A stretch of 64,000 nucleotides of DNA, taken from NCBI RefSeq assembly GCF_010093205.1, contig NZ_PDWN01000015.1, positions 1 through 64,000 on the forward strand, given 5' to 3'. The stretch is from Pseudoxanthomonas daejeonensis (GTDB lineage: Bacteria > Pseudomonadota > Gammaproteobacteria > Xanthomonadales > Xanthomonadaceae). Below the pieces are notes generated by a model that worked only from the letters and a program-made list of their open reading frames with translations, ran no database searches and was not told the DNA's origin. Made by a program: the position numbers and the translations under genes. Below, one piece after another: positions 18,468-30,183 of the stretch; positions within the stretch are counted from its first letter, which is position 1, and each line of letters opens with the position of its first letter.

Positions 18468-20618
18468 GTGAGGACGAAGCGCCACGGCGCGCCCTCGCTC
18501 GCCGGCGGAGCCACTCCGCTGGCGGCGCTGCGTGGCGTCGGTGCCGGTACCGCGGAAAAACTGGCCGCACGTGGCCTGGTCACGGTGCAGGACCTGTGGC
18601 TGCACCTGCCACTGCGCTACGAGGACCGTACCCGGCTGACGCCGATCCGCGACCTGCAGGCGGGAGTGCCGGCGCAGGTCGAAGGCACGGTCGAAGCGGT
18701 CGAGCGTGGATTCCGCTACCGGCCGCTGTTGCGGGTGGCGCTGGATGACGGATCCCACGCCACCCTCGTCCTGCGCTTCTTCCACTTCCGCGCGGCCCAG
18801 GTGGCGCAGTTCCGCCCTGGCGTGCGGTTGCGCTGCTTCGGCACGCCGCGCCCCGGCCAGCACGGGCTGGAAATCGTCCATCCGAGCTACCGGGTGCTGG
18901 GTGACGCCGATGAAGTGGCGCTTGGCGACTCGCTCGATCCGGTGTACCCGGCGGTCGAAGGCGTCGGCCCGTCCACGCTGAAGAAGCTGATCGGCCAGGC
19001 GCTCGACCTGCTGCCCGACACTGCCGTGCTCGACCTGTTGCCGGTTTCGCTGCCGGGGGTTTCGGAGACGGTGCTGGCCACCTTGCCGGACATGCGTGAA
19101 TCGCTGCTGGCGCTGCACCGCCCGCCGGTGGACGCCGACCTCGCCGCGCTCGCCGCAGGCACCCACCCGGCGCAGCGTCGGCTGGCAATCGAGGAACTGC
19201 TGGCCCACCACTTGAGCCTGCGCCGCCAGCGGCTGGCGCAGCAGCAGCTCAGCGCCCGTTCGCTTGCCGGCACCGGCACGCTTGCGAGTCGCTTGCGACA
19301 AGGCCTGCCGTTCGCGCTCACCGGCGCGCAGCAGCGCGTGTTCGAACAGATCAGCCAGGACCTCGCCACGCCGTCGCCGATGCAGCGCCTGGTCCAGGGC
19401 GACGTGGGGTCCGGCAAGACCGTGGTCGCCGCGCTGGCCGCGACGCTGGCGGTGGAGCGCGGCTGCCAGGTCGCGCTGGCCGCCCCGACCGAACTGCTGG
19501 CCGAGCAACACCTAGCCAACCTGCGCGCGTGGCTGGAGCCGCTCGGCATCCGCGTGGCCTGGCTGGCGGGCAAGGTCACCGGCAAGGCCCGCGCCGCGGC
19601 GCTGGCGGACGTCGCTTCCGGGCAGGCCCAGGTGGTGGTGGGCACGCACGCGCTGATGCAGGAAGGCGTGGCTTTCCACGACCTGGCCCTGGTCATCGTC
19701 GACGAGCAGCACCGCTTCGGCGTGCAGCAGCGCTTGGCGCTGCGCGACAAGGGACCGGCCAGCGGACATGTGCCGCACCAGCTGGTGATGACCGCAACCC
19801 CTATCCCGCGCACGCTGGCGATGACCGCCTACGCCGACCTCGATGTTTCCGCGATCGACGAGTTGCCCCCGGGCCGGACCCCGGTGCAGACGGTGGCGGT
19901 GAGTGCCGAGCGCCGGCCCGAACTGGTCGAGCGCATCCGCGGCGCCTGCGCCGAGGGGCGCCAGGCCTACTGGGTCTGCACGCTGATCGAAGAGCCCGAT
20001 GACGACGGCAAGCCGGGACAGGACCTGCGCCAGCAGGCGCAGGCCGCCGAGCGCACGTTTGCGCAGCTGTCGCAACAGTTGCCCGGGGTGCGCGTGGGCC
20101 TGGTCCATGGGCGGATGAAGGCATCGGAAAAACAGGCGGTGATGCGTGCGTTCAAGGAAGGCGCGCTCGACCTGCTGGTCGCCACCACCGTGATCGAGGT
20201 CGGCGTGGATGTCCCCAACGCCTCGCTGATGATCGTGGAGAACGCCGAGCGCCTGGGCCTGGCCCAGCTGCACCAGCTGCGCGGACGGGTCGGTCGAGGC
20301 GCGGCCGCATCCAGCTGCGTCCTGCTCTACCAGCCACCGCTTTCACAGATGGCGCGGCAGCGACTGGACGTGCTGCGCCAGACCGGGGACGGGTTCGTTA
20401 TCGCCGAAAAGGACCTTGAACTGCGCGGCCCGGGTGAACTGCTGGGCACCCGGCAGACCGGCCTGGCGGCCTTCCGCATCGCCGACCTGGCCCGCGACGC
20501 GGGCCTGCTCCCGCAGGTGCACGCCCTGGCGGACCGGTTGCTGGCCCATGCGCCCGATGCGGCCGACCGGGTGGTGGCGCGCTGGATCGGTGGCGCGACG
20601 CGTTACGCGGCGGCCTGA
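18468..20618 (+). CDS. recG: ATP-dependent DNA helicase RecG
   Basis: A 716-residue monomeric helicase that remodels stalled replication forks and Holliday junctions. The N-terminal wedge/OB domain (about 20-210, beginning with the helix-hairpin LRGVGAGTAEKLAARGL) precedes two RecA-like folds with Walker A GDVGSGKT near 311, DEQH at 412-415, and motif VI QLRGRVGRG. The C-terminal TRG-type element (ELRGPGELLGTRQTG) is intact. The start is GTG at 18468 behind GAAGGA, because no ATG opens the frame nearby. It ends the relA-spoT-ridA-recG group; a REP-like element follows. Confidence 0.96.
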   Translation: MRTKRHGAPSLAGGATPLAALRGVGAGTAEKLAARGLVTVQDLWLHLPLRYEDRTRLTPIRDLQAGVPAQVEGTVEAVERGFRYRPLLRVALDDGSHATLVLRFFHFRAAQVAQFRPGVRLRCFGTPRPGQHGLEIVHPSYRVLGDADEVALGDSLDPVYPAVEGVGPSTLKKLIGQALDLLPDTAVLDLLPVSLPGVSETVLATLPDMRESLLALHRPPVDADLAALAAGTHPAQRRLAIEELLAHHLSLRRQRLAQQQLSARSLAGTGTLASRLRQGLPFALTGAQQRVFEQISQDLATPSPMQRLVQGDVGSGKTVVAALAATLAVERGCQVALAAPTELLAEQHLANLRAWLEPLGIRVAWLAGKVTGKARAAALADVASGQAQVVVGTHALMQEGVAFHDLALVIVDEQHRFGVQQRLALRDKGPASGHVPHQLVMTATPIPRTLAMTAYADLDVSAIDELPPGRTPVQTVAVSAERRPELVERIRGACAEGRQAYWVCTLIEEPDDDGKPGQDLRQQAQAAERTFAQLSQQLPGVRVGLVHGRMKASEKQAVMRAFKEGALDLLVATTVIEVGVDVPNASLMIVENAERLGLAQLHQLRGRVGRGAAASSCVLLYQPPLSQMARQRLDVLRQTGDGFVIAEKDLELRGPGELLGTRQTGLAAFRIADLARDAGLLPQVHALADRLLAHAPDAADRVVARWIGGATRYAAA

Positions 20619-20626
20619 GCGACCCT

Positions 20627-20645
20627 GTGGCCGGGGTTTGCCCGG
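20627..20645 (+). repeat. REP-like element downstream of recG
   Basis: GTGG at 20627-20630 is followed by CCGGG-GTTTG-CCCGG at 20631-20645. The layout matches the other GTGG/ATGG-headed palindromes in the window. It lies nine bases after the recG stop. Confidence 0.4.
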
Positions 20646-20693
20646 ACCGGCGGGAATGGCGACACTGGCCGGCCGTTTACCGATGAGTCCCGC

Positions 20694-21635
20694 ATGAGCG
20701 AGAAGATCCCGCTGCTGATCGACACCGATCCTGGCGTCGACGATGCGCTGGCGCTGCTGATGGCGTTCCATTCCGAGGTGCACGAAGTGGTCGGCCTGAC
20801 CATCGCCGCGGGCAATGTCGGCCTCGGCCACACCGTCCGCAACGCGCTGAAGCTGCGCGAGGTGGCTGGCAGGCAGGACATACCGGTGTTCGCGGGCTGC
20901 GATGGGCCGCTGGTCCATGCGCCGCGCGAGGATGCCGCTCACGTCCATGGGCGCGACGGCTTCGGCGACATCGGCTATCCGGATCCGGTCGGTACGGCCG
21001 CCAGCGAGCACGCGGCGCTGGCGATCCTGCGCCTGTCGCACGAGCACGCCGGGCGCCTTTTGCTGGTCGCGCTCGGGCCGCTGACCAACCTGGCCCTGGC
21101 CCTGCGCCTGGATCCGACCCTGCCGCAGCGCGTAGCCCGGCTGGTGGTGATGGGCGGGGCGGTCACCGCCCACGGCAACATCACCCCGGTGGCCGAGTTC
21201 AACGTGGGCTTCGATCCCGAGTCCGCGCACGTGGTCCTGTCCGGCTTCCCGAAGTACGACCTGGCCGACTGGGAGGCGACCATCGCCCATGGCCTCCACC
21301 ATCGCCGGACCGAGGAGTGGCTGGCGGCGGACTCGCCGCGGGCCCGCTTCTACGACGCGATCTCGCGCCAGACCCGGCTGTGGTCGGAAGACCGGCGCGG
21401 GGAGTTCTGGTTCTCGGCCGATGCCCTGGCCATGGCCTGGGCGCTGGAGCCGGACGGGGCGCTGGAGCAGGTCGAGCGGCCCGTGGCCGTGGAGACCGAG
21501 GGCCGCCTGGCGCGGGGCATGACCGCCGTGGACTGGAACCGCCAGACCGGCGCCGCCGACAATGCGCGGATCCTGCTGCGGTACGACCAGGCCCGTTTCG
21601 AGGCTCGCGTCCAGGCCGCGCTCGCCGCGGCCTGA
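20694..21635 (+). CDS. Nucleoside hydrolase (IU-NH family)
   Basis: A 313-residue protein that should cleave ribonucleosides to base and ribose. The calcium-binding signature DTDPGVDDA spans residues 10-18, the family's hallmark. Further family cues are AGNVGL, the VVMGGAV stretch and [14 protein letters not shown] see no signal peptide, so salvage would be cytoplasmic. Whether it prefers inosine/uridine or pyrimidines cannot be read from sequence. It starts 75 bases after recG and ends 86 bases before rpmE. It may connect with the purine-type permease early in the window, but they are 17 kb apart. Confidence 0.92.
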   Translation: MSEKIPLLIDTDPGVDDALALLMAFHSEVHEVVGLTIAAGNVGLGHTVRNALKLREVAGRQDIPVFAGCDGPLVHAPREDAAHVHGRDGFGDIGYPDPVGTAASEHAALAILRLSHEHAGRLLLVALGPLTNLALALRLDPTLPQRVARLVVMGGAVTAHGNITPVAEFNVGFDPESAHVVLSGFPKYDLADWEATIAHGLHHRRTEEWLAADSPRARFYDAISRQTRLWSEDRRGEFWFSADALAMAWALEPDGALEQVERPVAVETEGRLARGMTAVDWNRQTGAADNARILLRYDQARFEARVQAALAAA

Positions 21636-21653
21636 TCCGGAATATTCCCGGCC

Positions 21654-21683
21654 TTGCGCCAAGGGTGGCCCGGCGACTACAAT
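21654..21683 (+). promoter_or_regulatory. Candidate promoter of type B rpmE
   Basis: TACAAT at 21678-21683 matches the -10 consensus at five of six bases. TTGCGC at 21654-21659 is a partial -35 with an 18-base spacer. The predicted start lies about 30 bases before the ATG. I see no convincing Zur operator. Confidence 0.45.
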
Positions 21684-21721
21684 GCCGGGCTCTGTTCCGT
21701 TACCAGACTACGGTGTACGCC

Positions 21722-21970
21722 ATGAAGGCCGGCATCCATCCCGATTACCGCGACGTTGTGTTCTTCGACGTCACGTCCGATTTCAAGATCCTCACCCGCT
21801 CGACCCTGGCCGCAGGCGCCAAGGAGACCGTGAAGTGGGAAGACGGCAACGAATACCCGTTGGTGAAGATCGAAATCTCCTCGGCCTCGCACCCGTTCTA
21901 CACGGGCAAGCACAAGGTCATGGACACCAGCGGTCGCATCGACAAGTTCCAGCGCCGTTACGCGCGCTGA
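21722..21970 (+). CDS. rpmE2: 50S ribosomal protein L31, type B
   Basis: An 82-residue ribosomal protein. It begins [16 protein letters not shown] and has [24 protein letters not shown], the conserved L31 core. It lacks the CxxC pairs of the zinc-binding type, so it is the zinc-independent type B form, which binds the 50S subunit near the central protuberance. It is a single transcription unit with its own promoter and a strong terminator at 22031-22056. Confidence 0.97.
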   Translation: MKAGIHPDYRDVVFFDVTSDFKILTRSTLAAGAKETVKWEDGNEYPLVKIEISSASHPFYTGKHKVMDTSGRIDKFQRRYAR

Positions 21971-22030
21971 GTTCCGTCTGATCGCGTTGCCCATGCGGGC
22001 AGCGCGATGAAGCGATTGCAGTGAGGCAGA

Positions 22031-22056
22031 AACGGCCGCGCCCGCGCGGCCGTTTT
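22031..22056 (+). terminator. Intrinsic terminator of rpmE2
   Basis: AACGGCCGCG (22031-22040) pairs perfectly with CGCGGCCGTT (22045-22054) around CCCG, followed by a short T-run. A 10-bp GC-rich stem just past rpmE2 is a good intrinsic terminator. Confidence 0.85.
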
Positions 22057-22120
22057 GTCGTGCGTGGCATCCTGCGGCGCATATACGACTTCCGTCCGAG
22101 GGATTCTGGACGGTGGGGTA

Positions 22121-22129
22121 TGCGATAAT
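22121..22129 (+). promoter_or_regulatory. Candidate extended -10 promoter of gltA
   Basis: TGC-GATAAT forms an extended -10 element about 97 bases before the gltA GTG. No good -35 lies at the expected spacing, which fits an extended -10 type. The implied leader of about 90 bases is long enough for regulation, but I see no recognisable riboswitch. Confidence 0.45.
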
Positions 22130-22225
22130 TCCGGGGATTCGCGGCTGCGGCCGCGGACTCCCTCGCAACCGTACCGGGCGCCTCCACGCAAGGTGCGATG
22201 CCTACCCCACAGAGGAGCGCACACC

Positions 22226-23515
<1,290 letters not shown>

Positions 23516-23538
23516 TCGCAGCGGTCGGTTGTCGAGGA

Positions 23539-23569
23539 ACGCCCCGCCCGCGCGGGGCGTTTTCTTTTG
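23539..23569 (+). terminator. Intrinsic terminator of gltA
   Basis: ACGCCCCGC (23539-23547) and GCGGGGCGT (23552-23560) form a 9-bp stem with a CCGC loop, followed by TTTCTTTT. It lies 24 bases past the gltA stop. Confidence 0.9.
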
Positions 23570-23649
23570 AGGGATCCGGTGCATCTGCGGTTGCGTGGCC
23601 GCAGGCAAGGTCAAGGGGCGCGACCGGGGCGCGCTGCAAGGCGGCGAGG

Positions 23650-24300
23650 CTAGGGAAGCGAGTCCTCGTATCCGGCAATCTCGTCGTCGGCCAGCAACTG
23701 CCGCAGCTGCGCCAGCGAGGCCCGCCGCATCGGGCGCTCGTCCACCGCCGACAGCGGTGCCTGTCGCAGGGCGTGCAAGGGCAGGACGGTGATATCGAAG
23801 GCGAGGTCTTCGGCGCTGAACAGCCACACCGGCAGGTCGGCACGGCGTTCCCGGTCCAGGCGCAGCTGGCGCTCGCGTGCTTGCGCCGGTATCCCGTGCT
23901 CGTCGAGGAAGCGGGCCACAGCCTCGGCATCGTCGGTGTAGGCGTGCAGCAGCACCGGCGAGGTCGCGTCAGCGGTACCGTCGAGTACCGGGCCGACCAG
24001 CCGTGGCTCGAATGGCGCCAGGAATTCCAGCGCCCGCACCGCGGCCTCCCGTCGCTGGCGCAAGGCAGTGGCCTGCGTATCGCCGAGGAAAATCCGCTGG
24101 TACTCGCGCAGCGCATCCTCGATCTCGCGATTGCGTGGCAGCGACGCGTCGTCATGGATGCCCAGTCGGGCCGCCGCTTTGAGCTTGGCCTGGTGGAAAT
24201 CGCGGATGCCGCCTTCGGCCATCAGCCGGGCTGCTTCGTGGGCCAGGCGATGGCGGCGCTCGCGGGTGCGGGTCTGCGCATGCTGGGGCGCACGGTGCAT
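23650..24300 (-). CDS. Conserved-looking protein of unknown function
   Basis: A 216-residue soluble protein I cannot name. The N-terminus is basic and helical (RTRERRHRLAHEAARLMAEGG), with IRDFHQAKLKAAARLG and LPRNREIEDALREYQRIF following, then a region around FLAPFEPRLVGPVLDGTAD and an alpha/beta C-terminal half with DDAEAVARFLDEHGI and DLPVWLFSAEDLAFDITVLP. The LVGPVLDGTA/D-x-AYTDD pattern recalls a nucleotidyltransferase-like fold, but catalytic residues are not evident. The ATG at 24300 is used; a longer in-frame start at 24381 adds only an arginine-rich leader. It lies between the gltA terminator and mrcA, on the mrcA strand, 96 bases after the mrcA stop. Confidence 0.75.
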   Translation of the reverse strand: MHRAPQHAQTRTRERRHRLAHEAARLMAEGGIRDFHQAKLKAAARLGIHDDASLPRNREIEDALREYQRIFLGDTQATALRQRREAAVRALEFLAPFEPRLVGPVLDGTADATSPVLLHAYTDDAEAVARFLDEHGIPAQARERQLRLDRERRADLPVWLFSAEDLAFDITVLPLHALRQAPLSAVDERPMRRASLAQLRQLLADDEIAGYEDSLP

Positions 24301-24396
24301 GGCGGTGTCCCTGGCCGTTTGAGGCGACTGTAGCGCACGCCGGCACCGGCGGGTGACGGATCGCTCGCGCCGCCCCGCCACTCCTCCCGGGATCGG

Positions 24397-26868
24397 TCAG
24401 AAGATGTCGAACGCTTCCTCGTCGCTCTGTTCGGGCCCGAGGAAGTCGAGGCTGTTGCGCATGCGTTCCAGGTCCTCGACCTTGACGAACTCGACCAGGC
24501 CGCCGCCCTCGGTGGACATGTGCCCGGCGCCATCCACGTAGACCTTGACCATGCCGGCCGGTGGCTCGTTGGCGGCGATCGGCTGGTCCTTGAGCGCCAC
24601 GCGCATGTAGTCGATCCAGATCGGCAGTGCGGCCTTGCCGCCGTATTCGCGATAGCCCAGCGAGCGGAAGTCGTCACGGCCGACCCAGACCGTGGTCGCA
24701 AGCGGGCCGCCGAAACCGGAGAACCAGGCGTCGCGATGGTCGTTGGTCGATCCGGTCTTGCCGCCCACGTCCTCGCGCTCCAGCACCTTGGCGGCCGTGC
24801 CCGTGCCCCGCTGGACCACGTCGCGCATCATCGACACCAGCTGGTAGGCGGTGCGTTCGTCGATCGCGCGCGGCGCGACCTTGCCGTCCGGCGCCGGTAT
24901 CGCGGGCGTCGCAGGAGCCTCCTTCGCTTCCGCGACCGGTGCGGGCGCCTGGCCGGGTGCGGTGGCGGGCGCGACGGCACCGAAATTGAAGCCGTCGACG
25001 ACCTGCGGCACGGTCGCGGCGCCGTTCGTGCCCATCCCGCCACCACAACCGCGGCAGGCCTGCGCGGGCGATTGCTTGAACAGCACCTGCCCGTTGCGGT
25101 CACGCACCTCGTCGATGAACCAGGGGTCGACCCGCGAGCCGCCGTTGGCGAACACGGCGTAACCGCGTGCGACCGACAGCGGAGTCAGCGAGGCGGTGCC
25201 GAGCGACATCGAAAGGTTCGGCGGGAGCTCCGCTTCGTCGAAGCCGAACTGGGCGATGTAAGTCCGGGCGAAGTTCACCCCGATCGCATCCAGCAGGCGC
25301 ACCGAGACCAGGTTGCGCGACTGCACCAGCGCTTCGCGCAGCCGCATCGGGCCCCTGAAGCCGCCGCCGTCGTTCTGGGGCGACCAGGTGTTGCCGCGGC
25401 GGTCGCGGAACACCACGGGCGCGTCGAGCACGATCGATGCGGGATTGAAGCCCTTCTCGAACGATGCCGCGTAAAGGAACGGCTTGAAGCTGGAGCCGGG
25501 CTGGCGGCGGGCCTGGGTGGCGCGGTTGAACTTGTTGCCGGCGAAGCTGTAACCACCGACCAGCGCGCGCAGCGCACCGTTGTTGGCATCCAGCGAGACC
25601 AGCGCGGACTGGCCGCGGGGGACCTGGTCGAGCAGGTATTCGCCTTCCTTCTCGCCGCGGCGGACCCGGGTCACGTCGCCGCGCTTGAGCAGGGCTGCGG
25701 GACTCTTGCCGGTCCAGCGGGCCGCGGAGGCGGGGAGGGTGATGCTGCTGCCGTCGGCGAGGACGACCCGCGCGCTGCCGTCGGCGGCGGTCCCGGCGAC
25801 CACGACGGGCAACAGGGCGCCCTGCGAGGTCGTACCGGCCAGGGCCTTGGCAAGCGCGGCATCATCGGCGTCGGCGGCGACTTCGGCCTGGCGCTCGACC
25901 CCGTGCCAGCCGTGGCGGTGGTCGTACAGGTGCAGGCCGTCGCGTACCGCCTTGTCGGCCGCCGCCTGCAGGTCCGGCAGGATGGTCGTGGTGACGTGGT
26001 AACCGCGGGTGACCGCTTCGGGTCCGTAGCGGGCGATCATCTCCTGGCGGACCATCTCGGCGACGTAGGGCGCGGCCACTTCCACCGGTGGCTCGTGGGG
26101 GCTGGCATGCATCGGCACGGCCTTGGCCGCGGCGGCCTCGGCGGCGCTGACGAAGCCGAGTTCGGCCATGCGGTCCAGGATGTAGTCCCGGCGGATCTGC
26201 GCCCGCTCCGGGTTGCTTATGGGGTTGCCGCTGGACGGAAACTTGGGGATGCCGGCCAGCGAGGCCATCTCGTCCAGCGACAGGTCGACCAGTTTCTTGC
26301 CGTAGTAGTACTCGGCCGCCGCGGACACGCCGTACGCGCGATTGCCGAAAAAGCTCTTGTTGAGGTACAGCGCAAGGATTTCGTCCTTGCTCAGCGCGCG
26401 CTCCATCTTCATCGCCAGCAGCATCTCGGCGAGCTTGCGCTGGTAGCTGTATTCGGAGCTCAGGAAGAACTGTCGTGCCACCTGCTGGGTGATGGTGGAA
26501 CCGCCAGGCACGCGCTTGCCGTCGGTGGTGGCCAGCAACCAGACCGCGCGCGCCACGCCCTTGTAGTCGACGCCACCGTGCTCGTAGAAGCGGGCGTCCT
26601 CGATCGCGATGAAGGCCTGGCGCAGGCGCTCGGGCACTTCCTCGATGCCGACCGGGTAACGCCGGTTTTCGCCGAAAACGGCCATCAACTGCCCGTCGGC
26701 GGCATAGACATAGAGGGGTTCCTGCATCTCCACTTCGCGCAGGGACTCGACTTCCGGCAGGCGCGAGGACAGGATGAAGTAGAGCGTTCCCAGGCCGATG
26801 GCGGCGAGCAGGGCCAGGCCCGCGGAGGCGATCAGCACCCAGCGCAGCAGGCGGCGAAGACGGGGCAT
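24397..26868 (-). CDS. mrcA: Penicillin-binding protein 1A (bifunctional class A PBP)
   Basis: An 823-residue murein synthase that polymerises glycan strands and cross-links peptides in the periplasm. A short cytoplasmic tail and one membrane anchor (about 10-33) precede a GT51 domain with catalytic E90 ([10 protein letters not shown]) and GGSTITQQ (122-129). An OB-like insert follows, then a transpeptidase with SSFK (catalytic S459, K462), SRN (S517) and KTG (K704). The C-terminal region is acidic. The ATG at 26868 gives the correct short tail before the anchor. It is divergent from pilM, the arrangement common in gammaproteobacteria. Confidence 0.97.
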   Translation of the reverse strand: MPRLRRLLRWVLIASAGLALLAAIGLGTLYFILSSRLPEVESLREVEMQEPLYVYAADGQLMAVFGENRRYPVGIEEVPERLRQAFIAIEDARFYEHGGVDYKGVARAVWLLATTDGKRVPGGSTITQQVARQFFLSSEYSYQRKLAEMLLAMKMERALSKDEILALYLNKSFFGNRAYGVSAAAEYYYGKKLVDLSLDEMASLAGIPKFPSSGNPISNPERAQIRRDYILDRMAELGFVSAAEAAAAKAVPMHASPHEPPVEVAAPYVAEMVRQEMIARYGPEAVTRGYHVTTTILPDLQAAADKAVRDGLHLYDHRHGWHGVERQAEVAADADDAALAKALAGTTSQGALLPVVVAGTAADGSARVVLADGSSITLPASAARWTGKSPAALLKRGDVTRVRRGEKEGEYLLDQVPRGQSALVSLDANNGALRALVGGYSFAGNKFNRATQARRQPGSSFKPFLYAASFEKGFNPASIVLDAPVVFRDRRGNTWSPQNDGGGFRGPMRLREALVQSRNLVSVRLLDAIGVNFARTYIAQFGFDEAELPPNLSMSLGTASLTPLSVARGYAVFANGGSRVDPWFIDEVRDRNGQVLFKQSPAQACRGCGGGMGTNGAATVPQVVDGFNFGAVAPATAPGQAPAPVAEAKEAPATPAIPAPDGKVAPRAIDERTAYQLVSMMRDVVQRGTGTAAKVLEREDVGGKTGSTNDHRDAWFSGFGGPLATTVWVGRDDFRSLGYREYGGKAALPIWIDYMRVALKDQPIAANEPPAGMVKVYVDGAGHMSTEGGGLVEFVKVEDLERMRNSLDFLGPEQSDEEAFDIF

Positions 26869-26902
26869 CGAGGGGTTCCGATTGCAGATTTTGCGGCCGC
26901 AG

Positions 26903-26908
26903 AGTATA
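26903..26908 (-). promoter_or_regulatory. Candidate -10 of mrcA
   Basis: On the minus strand TATACT lies 34 bases before the mrcA ATG. No clear -35 accompanies it, so support is limited to the -10 match and position. Confidence 0.3.
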
Positions 26909-27008
26909 GATGTTCCAAGGACATCCACAGGGGGAATGTCCGGGGGACAGCAAGGGGGCGAAGGCCAAGGCCACCCGTGACAGGCATCCCAGCCTGCACA
27001 TGGGGGTG

Positions 27009-27038
27009 TTGCCAAGCCTGAAAAAACCGTTATCTAAT
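27009..27038 (+). promoter_or_regulatory. Candidate promoter of the pilMNOPQ operon
   Basis: TTGCCA at 27009-27014 is followed by TATCTA at 27031-27036 (16-base spacer) or TCTAAT at 27033-27038 (18-base spacer). The transcription start would be about 40-45 bases before the pilM GTG. Confidence 0.5.
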
Positions 27039-27054
27039 GCGCAGGCACAGGTAG

Positions 27055-28145
<1,091 letters not shown>

Positions 28146-28146
<1 letters not shown>

Positions 28147-28943
28147 TGGCACGGATCAATCTTCTGCCGTGGCGTGCCGAACGCCGCAAGCAGCGCCAGC
28201 GCGAGTTCCAGGGAATGCTCGGACTGGCCGCATTGGCCGGCGTGCTGCTCTCGTTCCTGGTCTGGTTCTATTACGACCGCCAGATCAGTGGCCAGCAGGA
28301 TCGCAACCAGTTCCTCCAGGCCGAGATCGCCAAGGTCCAGAAGCAGAACGAAGAGATCAAGGAGCTCGATGCCAAGAAGGATCGGCTGCTGGCGCGCAAG
28401 AAGGTCATCGAGGAGCTGCAGGCCAACCGCTCGCAGATGGTGCACCTGTTCGACTCGCTGGTGCGCACGATCCCCGACGGCGTGGCCCTGGGTTCGATCA
28501 AGCAGGAAGGGGACATCCTCACCCTGCAGGGCAGCGCCCAGTCCAACGCCCGGGTGAGTGCCTACATGCGCAACCTCGAGGTCTCGGGCTGGATGACCAA
28601 GCCGGACCTGTCGATCATCGAGGTCAAGAAGGACGAGAAGTCGGCGTCGACGCCGGTGCCGACCAGTGCCAGCCGGACGCTGCCTTACACCTTCAGCCTG
28701 AAGGTGCAACTGGCCAACCCGAATGCGGCCATTGCCGAGGGCATGGAGCCGGCGGTGATCGATCCAGCCGCTGCCGAGGCGGCCCCGGGTGCAGCGGAGG
28801 CCGCGAACACCACCCCGTCGCCTGCCGTCGCACCGCCCGCCGCGGCACCACCGGCCGCTACGCCGCAGCCCGAGGCCACCGTGCCGTCCAAGACTGAACA
28901 AACGCAACCGGCCGCGCAGACCGAGGGGAGGCCGGCGTCATGA
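28146..28943 (+). CDS. pilN: Type IV pilus assembly protein PilN
   Basis: A 265-residue bitopic inner-membrane protein. The cytoplasmic N-terminus ARINLLPWR is the conserved peptide that docks in PilM. One membrane helix (about 23-42) is followed by a coiled coil (about 45-95) and a ferredoxin-like periplasmic domain. From about residue 199 it carries a long Ala/Pro/Glu-rich tail, making it about 65 residues longer than Pseudomonas aeruginosa PilN (198). It partners PilO. Its 3' end overlaps pilO by four bases (ATGA). Confidence 0.95.
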
Positions 28944-29623
28944 GCACGAAGAAGAAGTTCAACGTCAGCGACCTGGATTTCAACAACATCGGTGGCTGGC
29001 CGCAGCAGGCTAAAGTCGTCTTCTGCGTGCTGCTGGCGCTGTTCATCCTGATCATGGCCTACCTTGTGCTGATCCGCGGCAAGGTCGAGGAGCTCACTGG
29101 GCTCGAGGGCAAGGAGTCCAGCCTGCGCGCGGAATTCGAACGCGAACAGGGCAAGGCCGCCAACCTGGAGCCGCTGCGCCAGCAGCTGGCACAGATGGAG
29201 CAGGTCCTGCAGCAGATGCTGCGGCAGCTGCCGAGCAAGACCGAGATGCCTGACCTGATCATCGACATCTCGCAGACCGCGCTGTCCAGCGGCCTGGCCA
29301 ACGAGCTGTTCCAGCCGGGACCGGAAACGCCGAAGGAGTTCTACGCCGAGAAGCCGATCGCCCTGCGCATGGTAGGCAACTACCATCAGTTCGGTGCCTT
29401 CGTCAGTGGCGTGGCTTCCCTGCCGCGCGTGGTGATCCTGACCATGCACGATATCCAGCTGCAGCCCAAGGATGGCAAGGCCATCACCCGCGGCGGCGCA
29501 CTGGAACTGTCCGGCACGGTGAAGACCTATCGTTATCTGGATGAACTGGAAATCGCCGAGCAGGAGAAGACCACTCAGGCCGGCTCCGGCGACAACAACG
29601 CAGCGACGGGAGGCGGCGCATGA
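28940..29623 (+). CDS. pilO: Type IV pilus assembly protein PilO
   Basis: A 227-residue inner-membrane protein that heterodimerises with PilN and contacts PilP. A short cytoplasmic N-terminus with NVSDLDFNNIGGWPQQAK leads into a membrane helix (about 30-50), a coiled coil (LRAEFEREQGKAANLEPLRQQLAQ region), and a periplasmic ferredoxin-like fold containing MVGNYHQFGAFVSGVASLPRVV. Overlap with both neighbours (ATGA at each end) indicates translational coupling. Confidence 0.95.
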   Translation: MSTKKKFNVSDLDFNNIGGWPQQAKVVFCVLLALFILIMAYLVLIRGKVEELTGLEGKESSLRAEFEREQGKAANLEPLRQQLAQMEQVLQQMLRQLPSKTEMPDLIIDISQTALSSGLANELFQPGPETPKEFYAEKPIALRMVGNYHQFGAFVSGVASLPRVVILTMHDIQLQPKDGKAITRGGALELSGTVKTYRYLDELEIAEQEKTTQAGSGDNNAATGGGA

Positions 29624-30168
29624 GCATGGACCGTAACCGCGCGCTGGGATTGCGCTGGCTGGCTGCCGCACTGTTGGTCCTTGCGCTCGGAGCGTGTGGT
29701 CGCAGCGTGACCAGCACGCCGGGCGAGGCGCCGAATCTGGAAAAATGGGTGGCTGACGTGCGTGCGCGCCCGGCTCCGCCGCTCGATCCGCTGCCGGTGA
29801 TGCAGCAGTTCGAAACCTTCGAGTACGCGGCGCAGGATCTGCGCGATCCGTTCAGCGATGCCTGGAGCAACCCGGACGGGGGCTCGGGTCTGCGCCCCGA
29901 TCCGAACCGGCGCAAGGAACCGCTCGAACAGTATCCGCTGGACAGTCTGGACATGGTGGGCACCATCGGTGCCGGTGGTGGCCTGATTGCACTGGTGATG
30001 GCACCGGACCGGGTGACCCATCGCATTCGCCCGGGGGCTTACCTGGGGCAGAGCGATGGTCGGGTGACCTCGGTGCGGGAAGACAAGATCGAACTGGTTG
30101 AACTGGTGCCCGATGGTGCGGGCGGCTGGCTGGAACGTCCGGCCTCCATCGCGCTCGAAGATCAATGA
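29620..30168 (+). CDS. pilP: Type IV pilus lipoprotein PilP
   Basis: A 182-residue inner-membrane lipoprotein that links PilN/PilO to the secretin. The signal sequence ends in a lipobox LGAC with the acylated Cys at residue 26. An unstructured stretch with FEYAAQDLRDPFSDAW, the segment that binds PilN/PilO, precedes the C-terminal beta-domain (DMVGTIGAGGGLIALV to RPGAYLGQSDGRVTSVREDKI). It overlaps pilO by four bases and is followed by pilQ 15 bases on. Confidence 0.95.
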   Translation: MSMDRNRALGLRWLAAALLVLALGACGRSVTSTPGEAPNLEKWVADVRARPAPPLDPLPVMQQFETFEYAAQDLRDPFSDAWSNPDGGSGLRPDPNRRKEPLEQYPLDSLDMVGTIGAGGGLIALVMAPDRVTHRIRPGAYLGQSDGRVTSVREDKIELVELVPDGAGGWLERPASIALEDQ

Positions 30169-30183
30169 TTAGGGGATAGCACG

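Noticed and set aside
21600-22225. Zur or riboswitch control of rpmE2 or gltA
   Set aside because: I found no convincing Zur dyad and no conserved riboswitch core; only ordinary promoter-like elements and terminators.
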